64,000 bases of DNA, taken from the NCBI RefSeq assembly GCF_041537905.1, contig NZ_JBGRUO010000007.1, forward strand, positions 62,001 to 126,000, in the 5' to 3' direction. This DNA is from Ruegeria_C sp041537905 (GTDB taxonomy: Bacteria; Pseudomonadota; Alphaproteobacteria; Rhodobacterales; Rhodobacteraceae). The notes below the pieces were generated by a model. The model made no database searches. It was not told the origin of the DNA and saw only the letters and a list, made by a program, of their open reading frames with translations. The position numbers and the translations under genes are program-made. The first letter of the stretch is position 1. Every line of letters begins with the position of its first letter. Below, in pieces: positions 8,733 to 17,650 of this stretch.

Positions 8733-9368
8733 TTAGTCGATTATAACCTCTCCGTTGGGGCTGCGAAGCGCAAACGAGAGCGCGGAGGGGCCTTCGGATA
8801 TCTCGGCAAGATGCGAGATGTTCAGAGTATCAAAAATGCCTTGCAGGCGGGATGCATCAGGTGTGCTGATCCGCACTGTTTCCAGTTTCACGTCCAGGTC
8901 CTGTTGTCCGGTCGAGGGGTGCGGCCCCGGCGACCATTCGATGAAAGCAGGCAGCAGGCCGCCTTCGGGCAGATGACCATCCTTGGGGACGGTCAGGCGC
9001 CAGGTGCGGTCGCCGCGCTGGAAATCGACGATCTCGCCCAGATCGACCGGGCTTGCCGCGATTACGGCATCCAGATCGCTGGTGTTCACCACCCAGCACA
9101 GCGCACGCGGCCGTTCCTTGATGCGTGCTTGCGTGGCGGGGTCGTCAAGCGTGAACCAGCGAGTGCGCCCCGGATCGGGGGCGTCCGGGTCAACGGCGAT
9201 CAGCTCAAAGAAGCTCTCATTGCCTGCCTGCATGACGCAATTATGCGTGCTCATCGCATCGTGTTTGGAGCCTTGCGGCACCTCTACACCGAGGGCGTCC
9301 TTCATGGCGGAAACACCCTGCGCGAGGGTATCGGCTCCGACGGCAAAATGGTCGATTTTATTGAGCAT
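8733..9368 (-). CDS. VOC-superfamily (glyoxalase-like domain) protein
   Basis: The 211-residue protein starts MLNKIDHFAVGADTL, the usual first strand of a glyoxalase-like fold (Glyoxalase_3 type). It continues through NESFFELIAVDP, GRTRWFTLDDP and a C-terminal second module ending SFALRSPNGEVIID. The family uses metal or cofactor chemistry for isomerisation, dioxygenation or conjugate opening, and the exact reaction is not visible here. It lies between the MetC-like lyase (9 bases downstream of its stop) and the MBL hydrolase (16 bases), so it probably acts in the same pathway. Function remains unassigned. Confidence 0.75.
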   Translation of the reverse strand: MLNKIDHFAVGADTLAQGVSAMKDALGVEVPQGSKHDAMSTHNCVMQAGNESFFELIAVDPDAPDPGRTRWFTLDDPATQARIKERPRALCWVVNTSDLDAVIAASPVDLGEIVDFQRGDRTWRLTVPKDGHLPEGGLLPAFIEWSPGPHPSTGQQDLDVKLETVRISTPDASRLQGIFDTLNISHLAEISEGPSALSFALRSPNGEVIID

Positions 9369-9377
9369 TCTGTATCC

Positions 9378-10577
9378 TTATGGGTCAAGGAGGGGAAGGG
9401 CCGCGAGGAGGTCAGCCTTCAGGCTTTCAAGGTCCTCCAGCCCGATATTGAAGCGGACGAGCTGGCCGGGTTCAGACCAGCCCGTTGCAGTGCGTACCGG
9501 TGTCACCGGAAGAACCAGGCTTTCAAAGCCGCCCCAACTGACACCGATGCCGAAATGATGCAGTGCGTCGACGAAGGCGCGCACAGCGCTTTCGTTGGTG
9601 GTGTGAAAGATCACGCCAAACAGGCCCGCTGCTCCGGTGAAGTCGCGAGCCCAGTTCTCGTGCCCGGGGCAGGAGGGCAGCGCGGGGTGCAGAACCGTCT
9701 TCACCTGCGATTGTGTGGCAAACCAGTTCGCCATTTCACGGCCCGCACGATCGATATGATCCAGGCGGAGCTTCAGGGTTCTCAAACCGCGCAGGGCCAA
9801 GAGAATCTCCTGCCCGCCGGTCTTGTCGCCAATCTGCATGACCGTCTTGCGGATGACCTTGGCATAGGCAGCGTTGCTGGCGGTAATACCAAGCATACAG
9901 TCGGAATGCCCGGAGATGTATTTGCTGCCCGAATAGACCACAATATCAACACCCCAGGCGAGGGGCTGGCTGAAGACCGGCGTACCCCAGGTGTTGTCAA
10001 GCACGGTGGCGACATCTGCCTTTTGCGCAGCACCCGCGATGGCACGGATATCGGGCATCTCGAACGTGCCCGAGCCGGGGCTTTCGAACATGATCGCAGC
10101 AGTGGTTTCGCGTATCAGCTCTGCAATGCCTGCCCCGATCATCGGATCGAAATATTCGACCTCGACGCCCTGTTGGGTCAGCAATCCATCACAAAACGCA
10201 CGCGTGTTGCCATAGACATTGTCGGCGACCAACAGATGAGCGCCCGGGCGGGTCAGCGCCATCAGTGTTGTGGAGACCGCCGCCACACCGGAAGACGTAA
10301 GCGTGACCGCTTCGGCACCTTCCAGTTTTGCCAGCATCGTTTCCAGCTTATACGTCGCGGCGTTGCCGTAGCGCCCGTAATAGAGCGTGCCACTTTCATA
10401 GCGGGCATCGCGCGCGCGCTCGAACTCCGCTAATGTGTCGAAGACCATGGTCGAGCCCAGTTCGATAGGCATGTTCACATGCCGACCCTCAACGCGATCC
10501 GGTCGTCCGTCCTGCACCAGGCAGTCGGATAAATTTACAGGGGTATCCCGCACTTTTGTGCCCTCTAATTCGATCAT
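9378..10577 (-). CDS. PLP-dependent C-S lyase, cystathionine beta-lyase (MetC) type
   Basis: The 399-residue Cys/Met-metabolism enzyme would cleave the thioether of a cysteine conjugate to a thiol, pyruvate and ammonia. MetC-type features are LYYGRYGN (active-site tyrosine/arginine), LTSSGVAAVSTTL, the PLP aspartate in VLDNTWGTPVF, the Schiff-base lysine in YSGSKYISGHSD, and the late SWGGFESL. I chose ATG 10577; the frame extends to 10640, but that extension crosses the divergent promoter. It is the first gene of the operon lyase-VOC-MBL. It faces the sulfoxide reductase gene across a gap holding the shared operator core. The true substrate may be an S-substituted cysteine rather than cystathionine. 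Confidence 0.85.
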   Translation of the reverse strand: MIELEGTKVRDTPVNLSDCLVQDGRPDRVEGRHVNMPIELGSTMVFDTLAEFERARDARYESGTLYYGRYGNAATYKLETMLAKLEGAEAVTLTSSGVAAVSTTLMALTRPGAHLLVADNVYGNTRAFCDGLLTQQGVEVEYFDPMIGAGIAELIRETTAAIMFESPGSGTFEMPDIRAIAGAAQKADVATVLDNTWGTPVFSQPLAWGVDIVVYSGSKYISGHSDCMLGITASNAAYAKVIRKTVMQIGDKTGGQEILLALRGLRTLKLRLDHIDRAGREMANWFATQSQVKTVLHPALPSCPGHENWARDFTGAAGLFGVIFHTTNESAVRAFVDALHHFGIGVSWGGFESLVLPVTPVRTATGWSEPGQLVRFNIGLEDLESLKADLLAALPLLDP

Positions 10578-10599
10578 TAGGATGACAGTCCCTTTCTGA

Positions 10600-10610
10600 T
10601 GTGTCAATAT
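10600..10610. promoter_or_regulatory. Shared operator core between the lyase and sulfoxide reductase genes
   Basis: TGTGTCAATAT here is the exact reverse complement of the ATATTGACACA core found in the aapJ palindrome and at 14208-14218. The 62-base gap it sits in must hold the promoters of both divergent genes. Only one arm is well conserved. Confidence 0.55.
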
Positions 10611-10639
10611 TCGGAAAATCAGTTTTTTATACCGGAACA

Positions 10640-12934
10640 ATGAGAGTGACTGAAAAACCTGCCCGGACTCTGACTGGAAGCCATTGGGGTGCCGGAATTG
10701 CCGAGACTGTCGAAGGCCGGTTGGTGGCCGTACATCCGCATCCTGCCGATCCGAACCCGTCCGAGATCAATGCCAACATCGCCTCCAGCCTGAACGGGCG
10801 CGCACGCGTGCGTCGGCCTGCCGTGCGGCGCGGCTGGCTGACGGGGGAAGGCGTGCGCGGGCGCGACAGCTTTGTCGAAGTAAGTTGGGACGACGTGCTC
10901 AATCTGCTTGCGAAGGAATTGAAACGGGTCAGGCAGGACCATGGCAACGAGGCGATCTTTGCGGGATCTTACGGCTGGTCGAGCGCGGGGCGGTTTCATC
11001 ATGCGCAAAGCCAGCTGAAGCGATTCCTGAGTGGGCAGGGCGGTTTTGTCCGCTCTGAAGGGAATTACAGCTACAACGCGGCCCTGGTGCTGATGCCGCA
11101 TATCGTCGGGCCATTCAGAATGCAGGTCGCGCAAGCCACGCGCTGGCAAGTGATCGCCAAACACACCGATCTGGTGGTGATGTTTGGCGGCATGGCCAAG
11201 CGGAACACGCAAGTCAGCGATGGCGGTGTGGCCAAACACCGGATGGTCGACAATCTGAAAGCCTGCGCTGAGTCCGGCGTTCGGTTTGTGAATCTCAGCC
11301 CGCTGAAAACAGATGCGGCAGAAGAGATAGCGGCGGAATGGCTGCCGCCAAAACCCGGCACCGACACCGCCGTGATGATGGGGCTGGCGCATACGCTGTT
11401 GATCGAGGGGCTGCATGACCCGGATTTTCTGGAGCGTTATACAGTCGGGTTTGACAAGGTGGCCGCCTATCTGCGCGGCGAGGTTGACGGTGTTGTGAAG
11501 TCAGCCGAGTGGGCCGCCGGAGTTTCCGGGGTGCCCAAAGATCGCATCTTAGCGCTGGCGCGTGAGATGGCGGCAGGGCGCACAATGGTCACCTGCGCCG
11601 CCGCGCTGCAACGGGCCGACTATGGTGAGCAGCCTTTGTGGATGACCGTCACTCTGGCCGCGATGCTGGGTCAGATCGGATTGCCGGGCGGTGGCTACAC
11701 TGTCGGGTTCGGCGTGAATGCCAATATCGGGAACATCGAGCGTCCGTTTCGCTGGGGTGCCTTGCCACAAGGCAAGAACCGGGTGAGCGATTTCATTCCC
11801 GTGGCCATGATCTCGGAGATGCTACTGAACCCCGGTGCATCGTACAAATACAATGGAGAGACCCGGACCTTCCCTGATATTCGCATGGTCTGGTGGGCGG
11901 GCGGCAATCCGTTCCACCACCACCAGGATTTGCGGCGCCTTCACACCGCGTTTCAACGCCCCGAAACCGTAATTGTGAATGAGCTGAACTGGACAGCGAC
12001 GGCGCGACACGCGGATATCGTGCTGCCGGTCGCCGCAGCGCAGGAACGCACGGATTTTGGTGGCGGCAAATCAGACAATGCCCTGGTGCCAATGCCTGCA
12101 AGTTCCGCGCCGGTGGGTGAGGCACGGGTTGAGTTTGACATCTTCGCCGACCTTGCCGATCGGATGGGCGACGCAGAGACCTTTACTGAAGGTTTGAGCA
12201 AGGACATGTGGCTGAAGCGTATCTGGAGCGAGACGCAGCAGGCGGCTAAAGCGGCGGGGGAAAGCCTGCCGGATTGGGAGAGCTTCATTCAGGGCGATAT
12301 CGTCGAGTTGCATGACCCGTCGCCGGATCAGGTCTTCATGGCGGAGTTTCGCAAGGACCCAGTGGTCAACCCACTGCAGACCCCGAGCGGGAGAATTGAA
12401 CTCTATTCGCAGCGGATAGCAAGTTTTGGGCTTGAGGATTGTGCGGGCCACGCGACCTGGTTCGCCCCCAGGGATGTGGTGGCGGGTTTGCATCCGCTGT
12501 ATCTCATATCGGGTCAGCCAGGGACACGGCTGCATTCTCAGCTCGACAATGGGGATTTCAGTCGCAGCCATAAGGTTCAAGGCCGGGAGCCGATCCTGAT
12601 CCACCCTGAAGATGCTGCCGAAAGGGGCATTGCCGAGGGCGATGTGGTTGAACTGTTCAACGAGAGGGGGCGCTGTCTGGCGGGCGCGCGCATTACGGAT
12701 GACATCAGAAAAGGCTGCGTTTTTCTGTGGACCGGCGCGTGGTATGATCCCGATTTCAATGCGCCGCAAGAGCGTGATCGCCACGGCAATCCAAACGCCC
12801 TGACCCACGATTTTCGCACCTCAAGCCTGACGCAAAGCCCGGCGTCGCATTCTGCGATGGTCGAAATACAACGCTTTGACGGAACGGTGCCGCCGATCAC
12901 GGTACACGAGCCGCCGGAGTTTGACGCTGTTTAG
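10640..12934 (+). CDS. Molybdopterin S-/N-oxide reductase, BisC-type, cytoplasmic
   Basis: This 764-residue member of the DMSO reductase family has the expected bis-MGD domain order. It shows GSHWGAG at the N-terminus, GSYGWSSAGRFHHAQ (region of the serine molybdenum ligand in the DorA/TorA/BisC group), WWAGGNPFHHHQD, and the C-terminal QPGTRLHSQLDNG and HPEDAAERGI. There is no twin-arginine signal, which fits cytoplasmic BisC rather than periplasmic DorA/TorA. BisC-type enzymes reduce biotin and methionine sulfoxides. Start 10640 lies 63 bases from the divergent lyase start. In context it may reduce an imported sulfoxide before C-S cleavage; that role is inference. Confidence 0.88.
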   Translation: MRVTEKPARTLTGSHWGAGIAETVEGRLVAVHPHPADPNPSEINANIASSLNGRARVRRPAVRRGWLTGEGVRGRDSFVEVSWDDVLNLLAKELKRVRQDHGNEAIFAGSYGWSSAGRFHHAQSQLKRFLSGQGGFVRSEGNYSYNAALVLMPHIVGPFRMQVAQATRWQVIAKHTDLVVMFGGMAKRNTQVSDGGVAKHRMVDNLKACAESGVRFVNLSPLKTDAAEEIAAEWLPPKPGTDTAVMMGLAHTLLIEGLHDPDFLERYTVGFDKVAAYLRGEVDGVVKSAEWAAGVSGVPKDRILALAREMAAGRTMVTCAAALQRADYGEQPLWMTVTLAAMLGQIGLPGGGYTVGFGVNANIGNIERPFRWGALPQGKNRVSDFIPVAMISEMLLNPGASYKYNGETRTFPDIRMVWWAGGNPFHHHQDLRRLHTAFQRPETVIVNELNWTATARHADIVLPVAAAQERTDFGGGKSDNALVPMPASSAPVGEARVEFDIFADLADRMGDAETFTEGLSKDMWLKRIWSETQQAAKAAGESLPDWESFIQGDIVELHDPSPDQVFMAEFRKDPVVNPLQTPSGRIELYSQRIASFGLEDCAGHATWFAPRDVVAGLHPLYLISGQPGTRLHSQLDNGDFSRSHKVQGREPILIHPEDAAERGIAEGDVVELFNERGRCLAGARITDDIRKGCVFLWTGAWYDPDFNAPQERDRHGNPNALTHDFRTSSLTQSPASHSAMVEIQRFDGTVPPITVHEPPEFDAV

Positions 12935-12975
12935 CGTTCTGATACGCAGAACAAGTCGGGAGGAGACTTAAACAC

Positions 12976-13743
12976 GTGACCGAAAAATCAAAAGCGCCAA
13001 AGGTGGATTCGACCCTATCCAAAGGATTGGCCATATTGGAGAACCTTGCCGCGTCACAACGCAGCAAGGGTGTCACTGAGCTGTCGCGCGAGTTGGAGCT
13101 GACCAAATCAAACACATTTCGGCTTTTGCAAACGCTGACGACGCTTGGCTATGTGAAACATCTGGATGACAAGAGTTATGCCGCGACGCTCAAGACCTGG
13201 CAGGTTGGGCGCAGTTCGGTCGAGAATCTGAATCTGCGCGCTGTGGCGGCGCCCGAGATGGCGCATCTGAGCCAAAAGACCGGCGAGGCGATCTATCTGG
13301 CGGTGCCGGAAGGCCTCACGGTGGTCTATATCGACAAGATCGACAGTCTGAAGCCGATCCGGTCATGGAACCCGGTTGGCGGGAGCGCGCCGATCCATTG
13401 CGTGGGCACAGGCAAGGCGATAATGGCCAGCAACTTTGAACAGATGCGAGACAAGTTGGCCGACAAGCTGGCGCGCTACACGGACAACACGCTTACCACA
13501 TTGGACGCGTTGCAGCAGGATGTGGCCGAAACGCGCAGGCGGGGCTACGCGTTTGACCGTGGTGAATTTCGCGATCGCATCCTGAGTTTCGGCGCACCGA
13601 TCCTGTTGCCGGATGGCGAGGCGGTTGCAGCGCTGGGTATCTCTCTGCCCGACATCAACCTCGTCGAGGGCGACGAAGACCGGTTGGGAACGCTCGTTCG
13701 GCACGCCGCCGCAGGCGTGTCACAGAAACTGCGCCGGCTATGA
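12976..13743 (+). CDS. IclR-family transcriptional regulator
   Basis: The 255-residue protein has an N-terminal winged helix (LSKGLAILENLAASQ, TELSRELELTKSNTFRLLQTL) and a C-terminal IclR effector domain (VGGSAPIHCVGTGKAIMA, RRRGYAFDRGEF). It starts at a GTG with GGGAGGAGA about ten bases upstream. It lies 41 bases after the sulfoxide reductase gene, so it may be cotranscribed with it. Its central position among the promoters that carry ATATTGACACA makes it the likely regulator of the 4.3-23 kb block. No copy of the site precedes its own start. Confidence 0.9.
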   Translation: MTEKSKAPKVDSTLSKGLAILENLAASQRSKGVTELSRELELTKSNTFRLLQTLTTLGYVKHLDDKSYAATLKTWQVGRSSVENLNLRAVAAPEMAHLSQKTGEAIYLAVPEGLTVVYIDKIDSLKPIRSWNPVGGSAPIHCVGTGKAIMASNFEQMRDKLADKLARYTDNTLTTLDALQQDVAETRRRGYAFDRGEFRDRILSFGAPILLPDGEAVAALGISLPDINLVEGDEDRLGTLVRHAAAGVSQKLRRL

Positions 13744-13767
13744 GGTGAGCATCACCCATCGCTTGCG

Positions 13768-14172
13768 TCAGTCTTTTTTGGCGACTTTTTCAACCTGGCC
13801 GCCTGATTTTTCCCAGGACCCGAAACCCTCTTTGAGATGTGCGGCGTCAAAGCCCATATCCTGCAATGTGGCAACGGTGATCGCCGAGCGCCATCCGGAC
13901 GCACAGTGAAAGACGTACTTCTTGCCCTCCTGCGCAAAGATGTCCTTGTGGTACGGGCTGTCGGGATCGACCCAGAACTCGATCATGCCGCGCGGGGCAT
14001 GAAAGCTGCCCGGAATGAAGCCCGTCCGCTGGCGTTCTCTGACATCGCGAATGTCAACGATCACGACATTCGGGTCGTCGACCATCGCGATGAGATCAGC
14101 GGTTTCGATCTCTTCAATGCGGTCGCGAGACTCCTGCACCATCTGTGCGGCGGATTTTTTAAGAGTGGGCAT
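13768..14172 (-). CDS. Rhodanese-domain sulfurtransferase
   Basis: This single-domain protein of 134 residues has the rhodanese active-site loop FHCASGWRSA, containing the persulfide-carrying cysteine, preceded by VVIVDIRDVRERQR and PGSFHAPRGMIEFW. Single-domain rhodaneses move sulfane sulfur between thiosulfate, persulfides and acceptors, and are often paired with persulfide dioxygenase. Such a dioxygenase-like protein is encoded at 7832-8716. The gene is divergent from the FAD oxidase operon across a gap containing the shared operator core. Confidence 0.88.
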   Translation of the reverse strand: MPTLKKSAAQMVQESRDRIEEIETADLIAMVDDPNVVIVDIRDVRERQRTGFIPGSFHAPRGMIEFWVDPDSPYHKDIFAQEGKKYVFHCASGWRSAITVATLQDMGFDAAHLKEGFGSWEKSGGQVEKVAKKD

Positions 14173-14205
14173 GATATTGTTCCGGTATATATAACATGGT
14201 TTTCG

Positions 14206-14220
14206 TATATTGACACAATA
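14206..14220. promoter_or_regulatory. Shared operator core between the rhodanese and FAD-oxidase operons
   Basis: TATATTGACACAATA lies in the 127-base gap between the divergent starts at 14172 and 14300. Its first thirteen bases are identical to the left arm of the palindrome before aapJ. TATTG and CAATA also form a small perfect palindrome within it. Confidence 0.6.
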
Positions 14221-14299
14221 GCAAGTTCATTGCAACCTGCTCAAAATGAATCGTGCGCCCCTTGGCGTGCGTTCACACTTGTGAGGGATAGGCCAACCT

Positions 14300-15574
14300 A
14301 TGAGAACAGACAGTCCGATTTCTCTTTGGGACACCTCAGCCAAAGAACCGGATCTCCAAAACCCGATGGCTGGCGATGTAGAGACGGATGTCGCCATCGT
14401 GGGCGGTGGGTTCACCGGGCTTTCGACGGCGCTCTACTGTGCTGAACGCGGTCTGAGCACCCAGGTGCTTGAAGCCAAGCACATTGGCTATGGTGGATCG
14501 GGCCGGAACGTGGGTCTTGTAAATGCCGGCGTCTGGCATCCACCTGCTGCCGTGCGCAAGAAGCTGGGGGATACCTATGGGCCACGTTTCATAAAACGCT
14601 TCGGCGAAGGCCCTGCGCAAGTCTTTGACTTGATCGAAAAGCATCAGATCCGTTGCGAGGTTACCAAGACCGGAACCATTCACGCAGCCCATGCGCCGTC
14701 GGGTTTCAAGGACCTGCAAGCGCGCCACGCGGAGTGGGAGCGTTTGGGCGAACCGGTCGATTTGTTGTCGGCCGAAGACATGGTCGAGAAAACCGGCACG
14801 CGCGCGTTTTATGGCGGTCTGCTGGATCATCGGGCGGGTACTATAAACCCGATGGGCTATTGTCGGGGTCTGGCGCGCGCCGCAAAGGGCGCCGGAGCCG
14901 GGATCAGCACGGGTGTCCGAGCGACCAAGCTGCGCCGCGATGGCGGGATGTGGGTGGTTGAAACCGATCAAGGCACCGTTCGCGCCAAATATGTCGTGTT
15001 GGGCACAAACGCCTATAGCGACGATTTGTGGCCGGATTTGAAGCGTGTTTTCACGATGATCCACTATTTCCAACTGGCGACCAAACCGCTGAATGCCGAT
15101 ATGTCCCACATTCTGCCGGGTCGTCAGGGCATCTGGGACACCGGTCAAATCATGTTCAGCATTCGCCGTGACGCGTATGACCGGATCGTTATCGGCTCGA
15201 TGGGGACGGTTGTGGGCAAGGTTGGTCGCGGCTTGTCGCATCGCTGGGCAAAAAAACAGCTGGCACGCCTTTATCCCGAACTGGGCCCGGTCGAGTTTGA
15301 AGAGGCCTGGCATGGCCAGATCGCAATGACCCCGGACCACCTGCCACGCATCTACCAACTGGCCCCGAACCTGCTGACTCCTATTGGCTATAACGGTCGC
15401 GGGATCACCACAGGCACGATCTTTGGGCAGTGCATGGCTGATCTGATCTCGGGCATGGACCCGGCCGAGTTGCCGCTGCCGATGACCGAACTATCAACCG
15501 TCCCGTCGGCCCCGATCATGTCCCGCCTGTACCAGACGGCGTTCACGGCCAACCAAGTCATCAAGAGCCTATAG
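14300..15574 (+). CDS. FAD-dependent amine/amino-acid oxidase (DAO family)
   Basis: The 424-residue flavoprotein shows the dinucleotide-binding motif VAIVGGGFTGLSTALY about 30 residues in. It then has GYGGSGRNVGLVNAG, typical of the PuuB/OrdL-like DAO group, and a late WHGQIAMTPDHLPRI segment with GYNGRGITTGT near the C-terminus. Such enzymes oxidise amines or N-substituted amino acids to imines. It heads a plus-strand operon with hydantoinase A/B, an SDR, an acyl-CoA ligase, RidA and AapP. The presence of RidA, which hydrolyses reactive imines and enamines, fits an imine-forming oxidase. The substrate is unknown. Confidence 0.85.
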   Translation: MRTDSPISLWDTSAKEPDLQNPMAGDVETDVAIVGGGFTGLSTALYCAERGLSTQVLEAKHIGYGGSGRNVGLVNAGVWHPPAAVRKKLGDTYGPRFIKRFGEGPAQVFDLIEKHQIRCEVTKTGTIHAAHAPSGFKDLQARHAEWERLGEPVDLLSAEDMVEKTGTRAFYGGLLDHRAGTINPMGYCRGLARAAKGAGAGISTGVRATKLRRDGGMWVVETDQGTVRAKYVVLGTNAYSDDLWPDLKRVFTMIHYFQLATKPLNADMSHILPGRQGIWDTGQIMFSIRRDAYDRIVIGSMGTVVGKVGRGLSHRWAKKQLARLYPELGPVEFEEAWHGQIAMTPDHLPRIYQLAPNLLTPIGYNGRGITTGTIFGQCMADLISGMDPAELPLPMTELSTVPSAPIMSRLYQTAFTANQVIKSL

Positions 15575-15580
15575 AGACCC

Positions 15581-17647
15581 ATGAGCAAGATTGATATTCG
15601 CGTCGGCGTCGACATTGGTGGAACCTTTACGGATGTCGCGTTGCAACATCCGGGCGGCCTGTCCACCTGCAAAGTTCTGACCAATTATACCCAACCGGAA
15701 CAGGCGATTCTGGACGGGATCGTCAAAGCAGCAGATCAGGCCGGAATCCCTCTGGGTGACATCGGGCAGGTCATTCACGGCACCACTTTGGTGACCAACT
15801 CGCTGATCGAACGGCGCGGGGCCAAGACCGCTTTCATCACCACCGAAGGGTTCCGGGATGTGATCGAGATGCGCTCGGAAAATCGGTTCGAACAGTATGA
15901 CCTGAACCTCAACTTACCCAAGCCGCTGGTGCCGCGTCAGGCCCGGTTCACCCTGAACGAACGCATGGGTCCGGACGGAGAGGTGCTGCTGGCGCTTGAT
16001 CTGGCCGAGGTCAACGCAATGGTCGACACGATCAAAGCGGGCGGGTTCGAGGCGGTCGCTATCGGCCTGATGCACGCCTATGCCAATGACGCGCATGAGG
16101 TTGCGATGGGCGAAGCGCTGCGCAAGGCGCTGCCGGACCTGTCGATCTCGCTGTCCTCGGTCATTTCACCGCAGATGCGGGAATTGCCCCGGTTCAACAC
16201 GGTAATTGCCAACGCCTATGTTCAGCCGCAGGTCGCCGACTATCTGGGCCGTCTGGTGGCGCGTTTGCGCGAGACGGGCGTGGATGCTCCGGTCTTCATG
16301 CTGCATTCCGGTGGCGGTCTGATCGCGGTTGAAACCGCCGCCGAACAACCTGTTCGCCTGTTGGAATCCGGCCCTGCCGGTGGTGCGATCTTTGCGGCTG
16401 ACTTTGCGCGGGCGCATGGGCTGGACAAGGTGCTCAGCTTCGACATGGGCGGGACCACGGCCAAGATCTGCCTGATCGAGGACGGCGCGCCGAAAACGGC
16501 CAATACGTTCGAAGTCGCCCGGACCTACCGGTTCAAAAAGGGCTCAGGGATGACCGTATCGACACCTGTTGTTGAGATGGTCGAGATCGGCGCCGGGGGC
16601 GGCTCGATCGCCTCGGTCGATAGCATGGGGCGGCTTCAGGTCGGGCCACGCTCGGCCGCGTCGGAACCCGGGCCGGCCTGCTACGGGCGCGGCGGGACCG
16701 AGCCGACGGTGACCGATGCCAACCTGTTGCTGGGTCGTCTCGACCCGGACAATTTTGCCGGTGGGGCGATCCCGCTGCATACGGCGGAATCCGAGAAAGC
16801 TGCTGCCAAACTGAATCTCTCTGCCGGGGATGCCGCGTTTGGCATTACCGAACTGGTGGATGAGAACATGGCCAACGCCGCGCGGGTTCACACGGTTGAG
16901 AACGGGCGCGACATCGAACATTTCACCATGATCGCCTTTGGTGGCGGCGCGCCCCTGCATGCCTGCCGTCAATGCGAGAAACTGGGGATCAAGGCACTGA
17001 TCATCCCGCCGGGCGCGGGCGTGGGTTCGGCCATCGGGTTCCTGAAAGCGCCGTTCAGCTTCGAGGCCACGCGGGGTCTGTTCCAGCGTCTGGACAGCTT
17101 TGACGCCGGTGCCGTGAACGCCGCCCTGATCGAGATGGAAGCCGAAGCGCGCGCCTTTGTCGACGAAGGCGCCAAAGGGGCCGACACTGAAATCCGCCTG
17201 ACCGCGCAGATGCGCTATTCCGGTCAGGGCTGGGAAATTCCGGTCGTGTTGCCGCACAAACAGTTTGAAGACAGCGATGTATCGCTGATCCAAGAGGCGT
17301 TCGAAGACGCTTATCGCACGCTTTTTGGCCGTGTCATCGACGGGCTGGCGGTTGAGATTACCAATTGGCTTCTAACCGTCTCGACGGTCCTTCCCGATGC
17401 CGACCCGGTTGTCGGGCACAACAGCGGCTCGGATGCCGATGTGGCGCGGACGCGGGAATTCTTCGACGCCGCCCTGCGCAAATCGGTCGCGGCGCGCGAG
17501 GTTGAACGGTCGAGCATGACACCGGGAAAGGCTGTTGAAGGCCCCGCGATCATCGTTGAATCCGAAACCTCCACCGTCGTCACATCGGGCTATCGCGCGG
17601 TGGGACAGGGCGATGGAAGTTTGCTATTGCTGGCGAAGGAGGCTTAA
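15581..17647 (+). CDS. Hydantoinase/oxoprolinase family protein, subunit A
   Basis: The 688-residue protein carries the N-terminal Hydant_A_N fold (VGVDIGGTFTDVALQ, HGTTLVTNSLIERRGAKT) and the central ATPase-like domain (LESGPAGGAIFA, FDMGGTTAKICLI). It also has GGGSIA and PGPACYGRGG. Subunit A of N-methylhydantoinase or 5-oxoprolinase-type enzymes uses ATP to open a cyclic amide together with subunit B, encoded three bases downstream. Related acetone or acetophenone carboxylases share the fold, so ring opening versus carboxylation cannot be decided from sequence alone. It lies six bases after the FAD oxidase. Confidence 0.88.
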   Translation: MSKIDIRVGVDIGGTFTDVALQHPGGLSTCKVLTNYTQPEQAILDGIVKAADQAGIPLGDIGQVIHGTTLVTNSLIERRGAKTAFITTEGFRDVIEMRSENRFEQYDLNLNLPKPLVPRQARFTLNERMGPDGEVLLALDLAEVNAMVDTIKAGGFEAVAIGLMHAYANDAHEVAMGEALRKALPDLSISLSSVISPQMRELPRFNTVIANAYVQPQVADYLGRLVARLRETGVDAPVFMLHSGGGLIAVETAAEQPVRLLESGPAGGAIFAADFARAHGLDKVLSFDMGGTTAKICLIEDGAPKTANTFEVARTYRFKKGSGMTVSTPVVEMVEIGAGGGSIASVDSMGRLQVGPRSAASEPGPACYGRGGTEPTVTDANLLLGRLDPDNFAGGAIPLHTAESEKAAAKLNLSAGDAAFGITELVDENMANAARVHTVENGRDIEHFTMIAFGGGAPLHACRQCEKLGIKALIIPPGAGVGSAIGFLKAPFSFEATRGLFQRLDSFDAGAVNAALIEMEAEARAFVDEGAKGADTEIRLTAQMRYSGQGWEIPVVLPHKQFEDSDVSLIQEAFEDAYRTLFGRVIDGLAVEITNWLLTVSTVLPDADPVVGHNSGSDADVARTREFFDAALRKSVAAREVERSSMTPGKAVEGPAIIVESETSTVVTSGYRAVGQGDGSLLLLAKEA

Positions 17648-17650
17648 GCC

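Noticed and set aside
8646..10433. Plus-strand frame of 595 codons over the VOC and lyase genes
   Set aside because: Antisense to two genes with clear motifs; composition is rich in Gly/Arg/Ala/His with no recognisable domain.
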